Below, piece after piece: positions 7,173-16,682 of a stretch of DNA of 64,000 nucleotides. The stretch lies in assembly GCA_028485475.2 (NCBI GenBank), contig CP144143.1:2232001-2296000 (forward strand), written 5' to 3'. The notes beneath the pieces were generated by a model. That model saw only the letters and a program-made list of their open reading frames with translations. It was not told where the DNA came from and did not search any database. Made by a program: the position numbers and the translations under genes. The stretch comes from Chitinophagaceae bacterium C216. Lineage in GTDB: Bacteria > Bacteroidota > Bacteroidia > Chitinophagales > Chitinophagaceae. The number at the start of each line of letters is the position of its first letter. The first letter of the stretch is position 1.

Positions 7173-7640
7173 TTAAAGTGTTGGCGCTGGGGTATCATCC
7201 AGCCGCTCGGCCAAACCGATGAGGAGTCCCTCGACTCCCCGGATATAACAGAGCTTATAAATATTCTCGTAATTCACCACTTCCCCCACCAATTCAGCGC
7301 CTTGTTTTTGCAGTCGCTCTAGTAATTCGTCCAGATGGTCTACCCTAAACATGACACGGAGATAACCCAGGGCGTTTACCGGTGCTGTTCTATGGTCTTC
7401 GATGATTCCCGGAGTGTGAAATTGCGAGAGCTCCAGCCGACTGTGTCCATCCGGGGTCACCATCATGGCTACTTCTACCGATTGATCGCCCAGCCCGGTG
7501 ACTTTTCCTGCCCAAGCACCCGATACCATTGCCCTGCCTTCGAGGGTAAGCCCCAATTCCGTGAAAAATGAAACGGCATTATCTAGGGATTGCACCACAA
7601 TGCCCATATTGTTCATCTCTACTATTTTGCTTTTTGCCAT
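7173..7640 (-). CDS. VOC-family (glyoxalase/bleomycin-resistance-like) protein
   Basis: I place the start at the ATG at 7640 (MAKSKIVEMNNMGIVVQSLD), giving 155 residues, a normal length for a two-module VOC protein. The open frame extends about 80 codons further upstream, but that part is compositionally unlike the rest and has no family counterpart. The first beta-alpha-beta module starts MNNMGIVVQSLDNAVSFF and the second is near LRVMFRVDHLDELLERLQ. VOC proteins use a metal-binding cupped sheet for isomerase, dioxygenase or drug-binding roles. The role here is not predictable, since the neighbours give no pathway context. Confidence 0.85.
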   Translation of the reverse strand: MAKSKIVEMNNMGIVVQSLDNAVSFFTELGLTLEGRAMVSGAWAGKVTGLGDQSVEVAMMVTPDGHSRLELSQFHTPGIIEDHRTAPVNALGYLRVMFRVDHLDELLERLQKQGAELVGEVVNYENIYKLCYIRGVEGLLIGLAERLDDTPAPTL

Positions 7641-8087
7641 GATTGTGTTTTTATGGTTTGCGTGTTTGATTGGATGTACTTCTGGCGCCTGTTTGAACCT
7701 CTTGTCTAATGCAAGGGTATTCAAGAAAGGATTTTGCCGATGAGATAGCATTGTGTAACGATCAAGCGCATTAGGAATAGGAGGCGTAGCATAATACCTA
7801 ATAACCGCAATCGCACTGTTTTCCTTTCGGTAACACCCAGTTGAAGGTGGTTTTAATTTTTCAAATAGAGTGGGTGCCAATATATCCTATTTTCCTATCC
7901 TTCATACAGGTTTTACCGATATTGTATTTTTGGTACACTTATCTATTATGGACAATAGCATGAGTGGAATTATTAGATAACGCTATATAATGGAAGATGG
8001 AGTTTCGAAATCCTTTGTGCTAAAAAACGAAAACGAGCCTCTGTAGGTGAGTAGGGGGGCCTACTGGTACTATTTCCACTTGTTGCT
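7641..8087. other. Intergenic, nothing recognised
   Basis: The first 240 bases are open in frame with the VOC gene on the minus strand but look non-coding. The remainder lacks long frames. No terminator with a clear T-tract, RNA gene or repeat was found. A short GTAGG/CCTAC hairpin near 8049-8065 is too weak to call. Confidence 0.4.
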
Positions 8088-8759
8088 TTATTGGGTTTTC
8101 AGCTTATCCTTAAAAGCCGCTCTAAATTTGTCTACCTTAGGCCTAATCACAATTTTGCAATAAGGGTTCTTGTCTTCGTTGTTATTGAAATAGGACTGAT
8201 GGTAGTCTTCGGCGGGATAAAAATGCCTGAAAGCTTTGATTTCGGTAACGATGGGCTTGTCAAAAGCGCCGCTTTTATCCAAGGCTTCTTTATAATATTC
8301 AGCCTTTTTTCTTTGCTCTTCGTTGTGATAGTAAATACCACTACGGTACTGTGTTCCTACATCATTACCCTGACGGTTGAGTGTGGTGGGATCGTGTGTT
8401 TTCCAAAAAATTTCAAGCAGCTCGTCGTACGAGATTACGGTAGGATCATACACAATTTGCAAAGCTTCTGCAAAACCGGTAGTGCCGGTGCATACTTCTT
8501 CATAGGTGGGTTGTTTATCGATATGGCCATCGGTATAGCCGCTGGTTACTTTTTCTACACCTTTTACATCCTGAAATATAGCTTCTGTACACCAAAAACA
8601 ACCATTGGCAAATGTGGCGATCTCCGTTTTCTTTTCCATTTTTGAATTTTTAGTTTGAGGCCCTGTAAATACAGGCATTGGTTTGGGGTGTTTTTGTTGC
8701 CCACAGGCCGTAAAAGTACACCACAATAATAACAATGCCGGAAACAGGAAGCGGTTCAT
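8088..8759 (-). CDS. msrA: Peptide-methionine (S)-S-oxide reductase, lipoprotein form
   Basis: MsrA reduces the S-epimer of methionine sulfoxide in oxidised proteins. The 223-residue protein carries the catalytic motif GCFWCTEA (Cys54 nucleophile, Cys57), the conserved SGYTDG and TYEEVCTGTTGFAE segments, and VGTQYRSGIY near the substrate pocket. The N-terminus is a lipoprotein signal with lipobox FTACG (Cys19), so this version is exported and probably protects envelope proteins. Residues 20-45 are a linker. No msrB neighbour is present. The gene is divergent from mutS2, with about 130 bases between the starts. Confidence 0.95.
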   Translation of the reverse strand: MNRFLFPALLLLWCTFTACGQQKHPKPMPVFTGPQTKNSKMEKKTEIATFANGCFWCTEAIFQDVKGVEKVTSGYTDGHIDKQPTYEEVCTGTTGFAEALQIVYDPTVISYDELLEIFWKTHDPTTLNRQGNDVGTQYRSGIYYHNEEQRKKAEYYKEALDKSGAFDKPIVTEIKAFRHFYPAEDYHQSYFNNNEDKNPYCKIVIRPKVDKFRAAFKDKLKTQ

Positions 8760-8887
8760 ACTGTCAATTTATAAAAAAACAATCAGTATGAAAAAAATGT
8801 TCGATGGTCGGCGAAGATATTCAGGCCCTGGATTTGCTGCCATCCGCGTATTAAACTGTAATTTTGCCCGCTTTAGAAAGTGAGTAT

Positions 8888-10999
8888 ATGAAGTTATATC
8901 CCGAATCGGCTTCGGTACAATTGGAGTTTGATAAAGTGAAGGCGCTTTTGGTGGCCCATTGTCAATGTCAATATGCCATCGAAAAGGCGCAGCAGTTGCG
9001 TATTCATACCCATAAGAAGTTTGTGGATGCAGACTTAAGACAGAGCCATGAGTTCAAGCAGCTAATTCTAAACAGGATTTATTTTCCGAACGATTATGTT
9101 TTAAACCTCCATAAAGAGCTTAAATTATTATCCATCAGTGGCTCTGTACTCCAAGGGGAGGATTTGCTCAATATCCGCAAGTTGGCGGAAAGTATTGAAA
9201 AAATCTTCCGCTGGTTTAACGAAGAGCGCAGAGTGGCCTATTCCGGCCTATGGGAGATTGTGCAGGGAACTTATTATGAAAAAGCCATTATAGCACTGAT
9301 TGATGAGGTGATTGATGAACAGGGGAATGTAAAAGATTCGGCTTCTGATGCGCTAAGAGACATTCGTCAGTCGCTGTACAAAAAGCGTAATGAGCTGCGT
9401 AAGATATTTGACCGCATTATTTCCAGGCTTTCCAAGCAGGGCTATCTGGCCGAAATTGAAGAAAGCTTTATGAACGGCCGTAGGGTAGTGGCCGTATTTT
9501 CGGAGCACAAGCGCGTGGTGAAAGGTATTTTTCATGGTGAGAGCGATAGTCGTAAAACCGCATTTATCGAGCCCGAAGAAACCATGCCGCTAAATAATGA
9601 AATCAGCGACCTGGAAAATCAGGAAAGAAAAGAAGTGTACCGTATTTTAAGGCAGCTTACTGCGCGGCTATCGCAATATGCGGCCTTACTGCATACCTAT
9701 CATGCGATAGTGGGTGAATATGATTTCATCAGGGCTAAGGCTAAGTTTGCCATAGATATCAACGGTGAGTATCCCGTGGTGCACGATAAAGCGTTGGTGC
9801 ATCTGGTACAGGCCTATCATCCTTTATTGTATCTGTACAATAAAAAGAGTGGAAAACCCACAGTCCCCGTTACGGTAACGTTGAAGGAAGACCAACGTAT
9901 TTTGGTAATTAGTGGACCCAACGCCGGAGGAAAAACCGTAACCATGAAAACCATTGGGCTCTTGCAGATGATGCTCCAAAGCGGCTTATTAGTGCCGGTG
10001 CATCCCTCCAGCGAGTTTGGCATTTTCAAACAACTGATGATCCACATTGGGGACACGCAAAGTCTGGAATTTGAGCTGAGTACCTACAGCAGCCATCTGC
10101 TGCATATGAAATATTTTATGGAGCATGCCAATGGCAAAACTCTGTTCTTCATTGATGAGTTGGGAAGTGGTAGTGATCCGCATCTGGGTGGAGCTTTTGC
10201 CGAGGTTATCTTATTGGAAATGCTGAAGAAACACTCATTTGGTGTAGTAACCACTCACTACCTCAATCTGAAAGTAATGGCGGGTAAAACCGCAGGTATT
10301 ATGAATGGTGCGATGGCTTTTGATGAGCAAAACCTGCAACCCATGTATCAGCTAATCATCGGAAAACCGGGAAGCTCCTATACCTTTTCCATAGCCGAGC
10401 GCATCGGCCTGGATAAGCGGCTGATTGATAAAGCCAGAGCGTTGGTAGATAAGGATCATTATAGGCTGGATAAGCTGCTCAACCGCACCGAGCAAGATTT
10501 GCGCGATATTGCACAGAAAGATAAGGAACTGCAGCGACTGATAAAGGAAAATGAACGGCTGCAGAAAGAAATGCAGCAAGTGATGGATAAAGAACGCCAT
10601 CGTCAGCAACTGGCTGTTTTGCGCGAGCAAAATAAAATCACTCAGGAGCGCATCACCTATCTGAAAGATATGGAGCGTAAGCTTAAGCAGATTACCATCG
10701 AATGGAAAAAGGAAGAGGATAAAGAAAAAGTGATGAAACAGATGGCAGCCCTGCTATTCAACCGCAATACTACTAAGACGGTAACCAAAATGCAGAAGAA
10801 AATAGAAAGCAAGTACACCGAAGTAGGCGGAGAAGTTAAGGTGGGTGATCTGGTAAAGATGCGGAAAAATCATCAGGTAGGTGAGGTGTTGGAAATAAAA
10901 AGTAAACGGGCTGTTGTAAAAATAGGATTGCTGCCAATGCAGGTAGAATTGCAAGACCTTGTAGTGGTGAAGGAAAATACACCCGCCAAAGCGGATTAA
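8888..10999 (+). CDS. mutS2: MutS2-family DNA-binding ATPase without Smr domain
   Basis: I choose the ATG at 8888 (MKLYPESASVQLEFDKVKAL) over an upstream in-frame TTG at 8864, giving 704 residues. The ATPase domain has a Walker A motif GPNAGGKTVTMKT, a Walker B region LFFIDELGSGSDP, and the MutS-type GVVTTHYLNLKVMA. A long coiled coil follows (about residues 500-620). MutS2 proteins suppress recombination or act in ribosome rescue. Canonical members (about 780 residues) end in a Smr nuclease domain; here the protein stops after a small beta domain (GDLVKMRKNHQVGEVLEI). It ends 17 bases before the next gene. Confidence 0.92.
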   Translation: MKLYPESASVQLEFDKVKALLVAHCQCQYAIEKAQQLRIHTHKKFVDADLRQSHEFKQLILNRIYFPNDYVLNLHKELKLLSISGSVLQGEDLLNIRKLAESIEKIFRWFNEERRVAYSGLWEIVQGTYYEKAIIALIDEVIDEQGNVKDSASDALRDIRQSLYKKRNELRKIFDRIISRLSKQGYLAEIEESFMNGRRVVAVFSEHKRVVKGIFHGESDSRKTAFIEPEETMPLNNEISDLENQERKEVYRILRQLTARLSQYAALLHTYHAIVGEYDFIRAKAKFAIDINGEYPVVHDKALVHLVQAYHPLLYLYNKKSGKPTVPVTVTLKEDQRILVISGPNAGGKTVTMKTIGLLQMMLQSGLLVPVHPSSEFGIFKQLMIHIGDTQSLEFELSTYSSHLLHMKYFMEHANGKTLFFIDELGSGSDPHLGGAFAEVILLEMLKKHSFGVVTTHYLNLKVMAGKTAGIMNGAMAFDEQNLQPMYQLIIGKPGSSYTFSIAERIGLDKRLIDKARALVDKDHYRLDKLLNRTEQDLRDIAQKDKELQRLIKENERLQKEMQQVMDKERHRQQLAVLREQNKITQERITYLKDMERKLKQITIEWKKEEDKEKVMKQMAALLFNRNTTKTVTKMQKKIESKYTEVGGEVKVGDLVKMRKNHQVGEVLEIKSKRAVVKIGLLPMQVELQDLVVVKENTPAKAD

Positions 11000-11016
11000 C
11001 ATTAAATCATTTGCAT

Positions 11017-11412
11017 ATGAAAAAGAACTCCAGAAGACAATTTATTAAAAGCGCTGCAATAGCAGCAATAGCGCCCTCTGTACTAACTGTCGATCAACCG
11101 AAGCAAATACTACATCAGGTATTCTTTTGGTTGAAGAATCCGGAATCTGAGGCCGATAAACAAGCCCTGCTTAAAGGTCTCAGAACTTTAAAAGCCATTC
11201 CTCAGATAAAAAAACTAATCATAGGCACACCGGCAGCCACAGAAAAAAGACCTGTTATAGATAACAGTTATGATATTTGTCTGCTTGAATATCTTTCAAG
11301 TGTGGAGGATGAAAAAGCCTATCAGGTGCACCCTATACATAAGGCATTTGTAGAGCAATGCAGCCATCTGTGGAAAAAAGTACAGATATACGATGTGGAA
11401 GTAATGGAATAG
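11017..11412 (+). CDS. Dabb-domain (stress-responsive A/B barrel) protein with Tat-like leader
   Basis: A 131-residue protein starting at the ATG at 11017 (MKKNSRRQFIKSAAIAAIAP). The SRRQFIK motif with a short hydrophobic stretch is a twin-arginine export signal. The mature part matches the Dabb fold: ILHQVFFWLKNPESEADKQ as the first strand and helix, and a later VHPIHKAFVEQCSHLWKK helix. Dabb proteins are small dimeric barrels, often of unknown substrate. An in-frame TTG six bases upstream is a less likely start. It sits 17 bases after mutS2 and may be cotranscribed, though a functional link is not obvious. Confidence 0.85.
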   Translation: MKKNSRRQFIKSAAIAAIAPSVLTVDQPKQILHQVFFWLKNPESEADKQALLKGLRTLKAIPQIKKLIIGTPAATEKRPVIDNSYDICLLEYLSSVEDEKAYQVHPIHKAFVEQCSHLWKKVQIYDVEVME

Positions 11413-11442
11413 TTTCTGTGCTCATTCCTCGCAGATAAATAA

Positions 11443-11679
11443 TTAATGCCTGTCTGGCTTTTCGGCGTTACGGCGGTCGGTAACGATACAATATACCTCT
11501 CCGTCGATAATCTCCTCGTGCCATTCCCATTCGTCGAGATTCACCCTCATATCTCTTTCCGACGATAGATAAGTGATAGCGTTTCCCGTAAAGCACACCG
11601 GTATCTGCAGAAAAAGCTGAGGATGTGGTGGTTCTATGTTGTGTGTATTTTCTGGGTAGTGGCGTTTCATGGTAATCAT
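11443..11679 (-). CDS. Conserved-looking small protein, unknown function
   Basis: A 78-residue acidic, soluble product. It contains CFTGNAITYLSSERDMRVNL and an EWEWHEEIIDGEVYCIV stretch, a balanced composition that looks coding rather than random. There is no signal peptide and no family I recognise. It is convergent with the Dabb gene (30-base gap) and has its own upstream region, so it is probably monocistronic. Confidence 0.55.
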   Translation of the reverse strand: MITMKRHYPENTHNIEPPHPQLFLQIPVCFTGNAITYLSSERDMRVNLDEWEWHEEIIDGEVYCIVTDRRNAEKPDRH

Positions 11680-11917
11680 GTTTTTAGTTTTAAAATAACT
11701 TCTTATCCTAATCGGTTAACAGGGCGGAGGTGGCAATAGGTCGTGTTATGAAGCGAGCGTACAGTGTTAGGATTTGATTCAGCTGGAGTAGTAGACCACC
11801 AGTATTAAATTTACATCAAAAACAAGGGGATTCCAAATTGTTTTTGTTAAAGCAGATGAAGCTTTTCTCCTTACAGGTATAAAGTGCTTTATGGCAATAT
11901 CTTGTATGCATAAAAAA

Positions 11918-11943
11918 AACCGGAGTTGAAAACTCCGGTTTTT
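11918..11943. terminator. Intrinsic terminator downstream of secDF
   Basis: AACCGGAGTT (11918-11927) and AACTCCGGTT (11931-11940) form a perfect 10-bp stem with a GAA loop. On the minus strand it is followed by a run of T, as expected for ending secDF transcription. Confidence 0.85.
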
Positions 11944-11970
11944 ATGTTAAAGATGTTTTGTTACTTATTC

Positions 11971-14900
11971 TTAAGTGGTTTGTGCTTTAGGAGCATGGAT
12001 ATCTACCTGCGGTTTCGACTTTTTGATGCCACCTTTTAGGTCAATCAATACCGGAGCCGCAACGAAAACAGTTGAGTAGATACCGGTAAGCACACCAATC
12101 AACATCGCAAAAGCAAAACCTCTGGTAACCTCACCACCGAAAATAAACAGAATTAAAATAGTGAGGAATACAGTGAGTGTAGTCATGATAGTTCTGCTCA
12201 GTGTTTCATTGATGGCTTTGTTTATCAGCTGTTTCTGATCCATGGAAGGATACAACTTCATATCTTCACGAATACGATCGAAGACCACCACGGTATCGTT
12301 CATGGAGAAACCAAGTACAGTCAGGATAGCCGCAATAAAGTGCTGGTCGATTTCTAGCGGGAATGGTACAAATTTTCTCGCATAGGAGAAGACTATAAGT
12401 ACCATTAACGCATCGTGTATCAAAGCGAAAATAGTTCCTAATGAGAATCTCCAATCGCGGAAACGCAAGAAGATGTATATAAAGATTACAAAGATTGCCA
12501 GCAGCGTTGCCTTAATCGCACCTTTCTTCAAGTCGTCAGAAATAGTAGGCAACACTTTCTTGGTTTCTCTTTTATAAATCTGATCGAACTGCTGATAAGT
12601 AGTATTTTCAGGCAGATATTTTTTCAGACCTTCGTAAAGTTTGTATTCCACCACAGAGTCAGCATATTGCGTTCTCGGGTCGCGAATCATGTAGGCGGTA
12701 GTGATATCCAGTGTGCTAGCATCACCTACAGTTTTGATAATCGGATTTTCATCTTCGAAGGTTGCTTTGAGATCTGCTCTTATAGCTTCTACATCTACTT
12801 TTTTACCAAAAGCAATTTTGTAGCTACGTCCACCATCGAATTCCACACCATAATCAAATCCATTGAAAATAGTACCGATAGCCAACAGGGCAATAATAGC
12901 TGATATGACATAAGCTTTTTTACGGAACTCAATGAATTTGAAGTTGGATTTCTTCTCAATGGCGGTACTGATTTTGGTAAAGTACTGCAGATGTCTATTC
13001 TTATTAGTAAACCAGTCGGTTACCCAGCGGCTTACCAGAATACCGCAGAATAATGAAAGGAACAGACCCAAAATTTGAGTAGTGGCAAAGCCTTTTACCG
13101 GACCTAATCCGAAGTAGTAAAGGATAAAGGCGGTAAGCATGGTGGTGATGTGGCCATCCAATACTGGAGCTAAAGAACGGTGATAACCTTGATTAATCGC
13201 CGGTATATAAGCTTTACCTTTTCTTAGTTCTTCCTTAATTCTTTCGTAGATAAGTACGTTGGTATCTACCGCCATACCTATAGTGAGTACCAAACCTGCA
13301 ATACCGGGAGCAGTGAGGGTAGCACCCAGTCCGGCCAGTACACCTACGGTAAACAGCAGGTTTAGGATCAACGCAATATTAGCTACCCAACCACCTGTGT
13401 TATAGTAAATGATCATCAAAGTGAAGATCACGATAAATGAAATAATGAAGGAGGTCATACCACCCTTCAGTGCTGCAGCACCCAGGGTAGGACCCACGGT
13501 AGTATCGGAAACGATTTTTGCCGGAGCCGGTAGTTTTCCGATTTTAAGAATATTGGCCAGGTCACTTGCTTCCTCTGTAGTAAAGCTTCCTGAAATGCTG
13601 GATCTACCGCCCTCGATAGGTTCATTTACGTTGGGTGCAGAATAAACAATGTTATCTACCACAATGGCGATGGGGCGTCCTACATTGGCGCGAGTCATAT
13701 CAGCCCAAATTCTGGCACCTACCGGATTCATATCCAGTGTAACATGTGTTCTACCAGCCTGGTCAAAGTCGTAACGGGCATTGGTTACCATTTCTCCACC
13801 CAGACGAGCAGATTCACGGCCATAGGTTTTAATAGCATGTAACTGAACAAAAGGAGATTTTTTCTCCGGAATACCAAACATCCATACTAGGTCGGCAGGG
13901 AAATGATTTTTTACTACAGGCGATTCCAATATTGCGCGTACTTCGGCAGTATCTTTAATCATTACCAGACCCACTCCGTTAATTCTCCCTTGCGCTGCTG
14001 CCGAGAAATCAATCCAACCGCTCAAATACTTTTTAGCTTCTTCTTCCTGATTCGCTTCGGGCGTAGTGGAAGTGTTGCCTTGCTGAGCCAGTTGTTTTAA
14101 TTGATCCTGCAAGTTGCCGCTATCGCTTGGAGCAGCTGCTGTACCGTCAGCAGGAGCTGCGGCTGTAGCAGTAGAATCATTTTGCTGGGATGCAGCAGGT
14201 TTATTTTCATTGTTATATGCAAAGAAAGCATCGTTAGCGCTGCTGATGCTAGCTGCAATTTCGTTTAGGGTATATACTTCCCAGAACTGCAAGTTGGCAC
14301 TTGCCTGCAGATTTTTACGCACTCGCTCTTTATCCTGCACACCCGGCAACTCTACAGAAATGATTTGCTTGTCCGGATCAGGGTTAATGCTGGGTTGTGC
14401 TACACCAAACTTATCGATACGTGTGGTAATCAAACGGGCTGTATTGTCAAACGCTACCTTAGCTTGCTCGTTCAAGAAGCTGATTACCTTGCTGTCGCTG
14501 TCGGTAACTTTTATCTCACTATTGTTAGCGTTGGCAAACAATTCGGCAAGGCGTGCGTTAGGAACTAATTTCTTGTATTCTTCTACAAACAGGGTTACGA
14601 AATTAGCATCGCTATTACCTTTACGAGCTTCAGCATTAGAAAGGGCTTTTAGGAAATTGGGATCTTTGCTGTTGTTGGCAAGCGTCTTCAGCACTCCGCT
14701 CATTTCCACTTCCATGGTAATGCTCATACCTCCCTGCAAATCCAGCCCTAGGTTTAACTCTTCGCTTTTAGCCTTTTGATAGCTGATAGGGCCTGTAAAA
14801 CCGTAAGTAAGCGTTACATCTTTGGTACTGTCTTTCAGACGGGCTAATCTAGCCTCATAAGCCTGACTAAGAAACTCACGGTAAATTTCTTGGGAATCCC

Positions 14901-15072
14901 TATTGTTAGGATATTTTGCCTCAGGGGTAGGGAAGTTTTTGTCTACAAATGTACGTGCTTGTTTCTCAAGTTTTTTCTCGTGATTGCGCACCAGCCAGGT
15001 AAATGACAACTGGTACAACGAATAAATGATAAGCAGAATCGTAAAAAAACGAACCAGGCCTTTAAGTTGCAT
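11971..15072 (-). CDS. secDF: Protein translocase subunit SecDF (fused)
   Basis: A 1033-residue fusion of SecD and SecF, which use the proton gradient to pull exported proteins across the inner membrane with SecYEG. SecD features: an N-terminal span (residues 5-25), the motif LGLDLQGGMSITMEV, a large periplasmic region with a low-complexity Ala/Thr/Gln insert (about 300-340), and a six-helix block containing GLVLTIGMAVDTNVLIYERI. The SecF half starts near residue 690 and repeats the fold, with the DYGVEFDGGRSY motif and SMNDTVVVFDRIREDMK. Both functional Asp-containing helices (AVDTNV, MNDTVV) are intact. It is transcribed alone, with a terminator after it. Confidence 0.97.
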   Translation of the reverse strand: MQLKGLVRFFTILLIIYSLYQLSFTWLVRNHEKKLEKQARTFVDKNFPTPEAKYPNNRDSQEIYREFLSQAYEARLARLKDSTKDVTLTYGFTGPISYQKAKSEELNLGLDLQGGMSITMEVEMSGVLKTLANNSKDPNFLKALSNAEARKGNSDANFVTLFVEEYKKLVPNARLAELFANANNSEIKVTDSDSKVISFLNEQAKVAFDNTARLITTRIDKFGVAQPSINPDPDKQIISVELPGVQDKERVRKNLQASANLQFWEVYTLNEIAASISSANDAFFAYNNENKPAASQQNDSTATAAAPADGTAAAPSDSGNLQDQLKQLAQQGNTSTTPEANQEEEAKKYLSGWIDFSAAAQGRINGVGLVMIKDTAEVRAILESPVVKNHFPADLVWMFGIPEKKSPFVQLHAIKTYGRESARLGGEMVTNARYDFDQAGRTHVTLDMNPVGARIWADMTRANVGRPIAIVVDNIVYSAPNVNEPIEGGRSSISGSFTTEEASDLANILKIGKLPAPAKIVSDTTVGPTLGAAALKGGMTSFIISFIVIFTLMIIYYNTGGWVANIALILNLLFTVGVLAGLGATLTAPGIAGLVLTIGMAVDTNVLIYERIKEELRKGKAYIPAINQGYHRSLAPVLDGHITTMLTAFILYYFGLGPVKGFATTQILGLFLSLFCGILVSRWVTDWFTNKNRHLQYFTKISTAIEKKSNFKFIEFRKKAYVISAIIALLAIGTIFNGFDYGVEFDGGRSYKIAFGKKVDVEAIRADLKATFEDENPIIKTVGDASTLDITTAYMIRDPRTQYADSVVEYKLYEGLKKYLPENTTYQQFDQIYKRETKKVLPTISDDLKKGAIKATLLAIFVIFIYIFLRFRDWRFSLGTIFALIHDALMVLIVFSYARKFVPFPLEIDQHFIAAILTVLGFSMNDTVVVFDRIREDMKLYPSMDQKQLINKAINETLSRTIMTTLTVFLTILILFIFGGEVTRGFAFAMLIGVLTGIYSTVFVAAPVLIDLKGGIKKSKPQVDIHAPKAQTT

Positions 15073-15163
15073 ATGAGTTTACTGTTTTATTTTTCGCTTA
15101 GTTTCGTAAAAGTACTTTGGCAAGTTATCCGCCAAAAACCTTATCCTGTTTTTTCAAAGGCTG

Positions 15164-15171
15164 CAAAGATA
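15164..15171 (-). promoter_or_regulatory. Candidate -7 box for secDF
   Basis: The minus strand reads TATCTTTG, matching the Bacteroidota TAnnTTTG consensus, 92 bases upstream of the secDF start. No clear -33 TTTG is visible. Confidence 0.4.
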
Positions 15172-15292
15172 AGGTTTCGCATCAATTAAAATTTATAAGT
15201 TAATAAAATAAGATTATTAAAAAAATAAGGGAAAATATAAAATCCTTTTCAACATTTTATCATTTAAATTATCTTTTATCTCGATCAACCAT

Positions 15293-15300
15293 TACCTTTG
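15293..15300 (+). promoter_or_regulatory. Candidate -7 box for the aminotransferase gene
   Basis: TACCTTTG matches the TAnnTTTG consensus and sits 41 bases before the ATG at 15341, giving a short leader. The -33 region is AT-rich without an exact TTTG. Confidence 0.5.
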
Positions 15301-15340
15301 CGTGATTTTTTATAATTAGTAAAGAAAATATATTCTAACA

Positions 15341-16531
15341 ATGCAATTATCATCTCTTTTACAACGCTTTGCCGAGCCTGAAACATTGAAGATGGCTAAG
15401 CTGGGCCGTGAATTAAGGGCCAAAGGCATAGATGTAATCGATCTGAGTTTGGGTGAACCCGATTTTGACACCCCCGATCACATTAAACAGGCCGCTATTC
15501 AAGCGATTAACGACAACTGGAGCCACTATACCCCCGTTGCCGGATTTCTGGACCTGCGCGAAGCCGTATGTACTAAGTTAAAGAGAGATAACCAATTGGA
15601 TTATAAACCTGAACAAATTATCGTTTCTACCGGTGCCAAACAAAGCCTGGCAAACGCAATTTTGGCTTTGGTAGATGAGGGCGACGAGGTGATTATTCCT
15701 ACTCCTTATTGGGTAACCTACTCCGAATTGGTAAAAATTGCCCGCGGAAAAGTGGTGGAAATCAGAACCTCTTTGGAAAAAGGCTTTAAAACAACCGCAG
15801 AAGAGGTAGAAGCCGCTATTACCCCTAGGACGAAAATGTTCCTGTTTTCATCGCCTTGTAATCCTTCGGGTGCCGTTTACACCAAAGAGGAGCTGGCGAC
15901 GTTGGTAGAAGTATTTAAAAAACATCCTAATATTATCATCGTGTCGGATGAGATTTACGAATACATTAATTATGTAGGTCCGCACGAAAGCATTGCTCAG
16001 TTTGAAGAAATCAAAGATCGTGTGGTAATAGTAAACGGACTGAGTAAAGGATTTGCCATGACTGGATGGCGTATCGGCTACACCGCTTCTACAGTGGAGA
16101 TTGCCAAAGCGATGGAGAAAATTCAGGGACAGATTACAAGCGGTACTTGCTCTATTGCCCAAAAAGCTGGTGTGGTGGCGCTGACAGCCGATTTAAAGCC
16201 TACCCAAGAAATGACAGCCGAATTCACCCGCAGAAAAAATCGCGTACTGGAGCTGATTAGCGAAATCCCGGGAGTGAAATGTTCTAATCCCGACGGAGCG
16301 TTCTATATTTTCCCCGATATGAGTGCCTTCTACGGCAAATCTGATGGTGAAACATTGATTTCTGATTCGGCAGATTTGTGCATGTATTTGCTGAACACCG
16401 CTCATGTATCATCTGTAATGGGTGCTGCTTTCGGTGAGCCCAAATGTGTGCGCTTCTCCTTTGCAAATAGCCTAGCCAATATAGAGAAAGGATGGAGCCG
16501 CATCAAAGAAGCTTTAAGTAAGCTGAAATAA
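15341..16531 (+). CDS. aspC: Class I PLP-dependent aminotransferase (aspartate aminotransferase type)
   Basis: A 396-residue fold-type I aminotransferase that most likely transfers the amino group between aspartate and 2-oxoglutarate; broader or prephenate specificity is possible in this subgroup. Landmarks: LSLGEPDFDTPDHI near the start, STGAKQSLANAI (phosphate-binding region), SPCNPSGAVYTKEEL, SDEIYEYINY (cofactor Asp/Tyr), and SKGFAMTGWRIGY with Lys236 as the Schiff-base lysine. A C-terminal CVRFSFANSL contains the substrate-carboxylate arginine. The gene is monocistronic, between a candidate promoter and a strong terminator. Length and motif order are normal. Confidence 0.93.
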   Translation: MQLSSLLQRFAEPETLKMAKLGRELRAKGIDVIDLSLGEPDFDTPDHIKQAAIQAINDNWSHYTPVAGFLDLREAVCTKLKRDNQLDYKPEQIIVSTGAKQSLANAILALVDEGDEVIIPTPYWVTYSELVKIARGKVVEIRTSLEKGFKTTAEEVEAAITPRTKMFLFSSPCNPSGAVYTKEELATLVEVFKKHPNIIIVSDEIYEYINYVGPHESIAQFEEIKDRVVIVNGLSKGFAMTGWRIGYTASTVEIAKAMEKIQGQITSGTCSIAQKAGVVALTADLKPTQEMTAEFTRRKNRVLELISEIPGVKCSNPDGAFYIFPDMSAFYGKSDGETLISDSADLCMYLLNTAHVSSVMGAAFGEPKCVRFSFANSLANIEKGWSRIKEALSKLK

Positions 16532-16557
16532 TATTATTTATAAAGATATAGTTCATT

Positions 16558-16582
16558 AAAGCCCTGGCAACAGGGCTTTTTT
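16558..16582 (+). terminator. Intrinsic terminator after the aminotransferase gene
   Basis: AAAGCCCTG (16558-16566) pairs with CAGGGCTTT (16571-16579) around a GCAA loop, followed by a T-run. Confidence 0.9.
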
Positions 16583-16625
16583 ATTGAGAACTGCTGCAAA
16601 TTGATTAAAGTCAAGAGAATTTGAA

Positions 16626-16633
16626 TATATTTG
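16626..16633 (+). promoter_or_regulatory. Candidate -7 box for the TPR histidine kinase
   Basis: TATATTTG fits TAnnTTTG 50 bases before the start codon; ATTG at 16600-16603 is a possible -33 element with 22 bases between them. Confidence 0.45.
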
Positions 16634-16682
16634 TGCAGAGGCTGTCGGGTACGCAGCTCTTAAAAAAAATCAAAATATATCA

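Noticed and set aside
7641-7880. N-terminal extension of the VOC gene (start at 7880)
   Set aside because: The extra 80 residues have no family counterpart and odd composition; the ATG at 7640 gives a normal VOC length.
8864-8887. TTG start for mutS2
   Set aside because: The ATG at 8888 is a better start and the extra residues are not typical.
14114-14779. Long plus-strand open frame opposite secDF
   Set aside because: It is a shadow of the secDF coding strand in another frame with no domain or start context.
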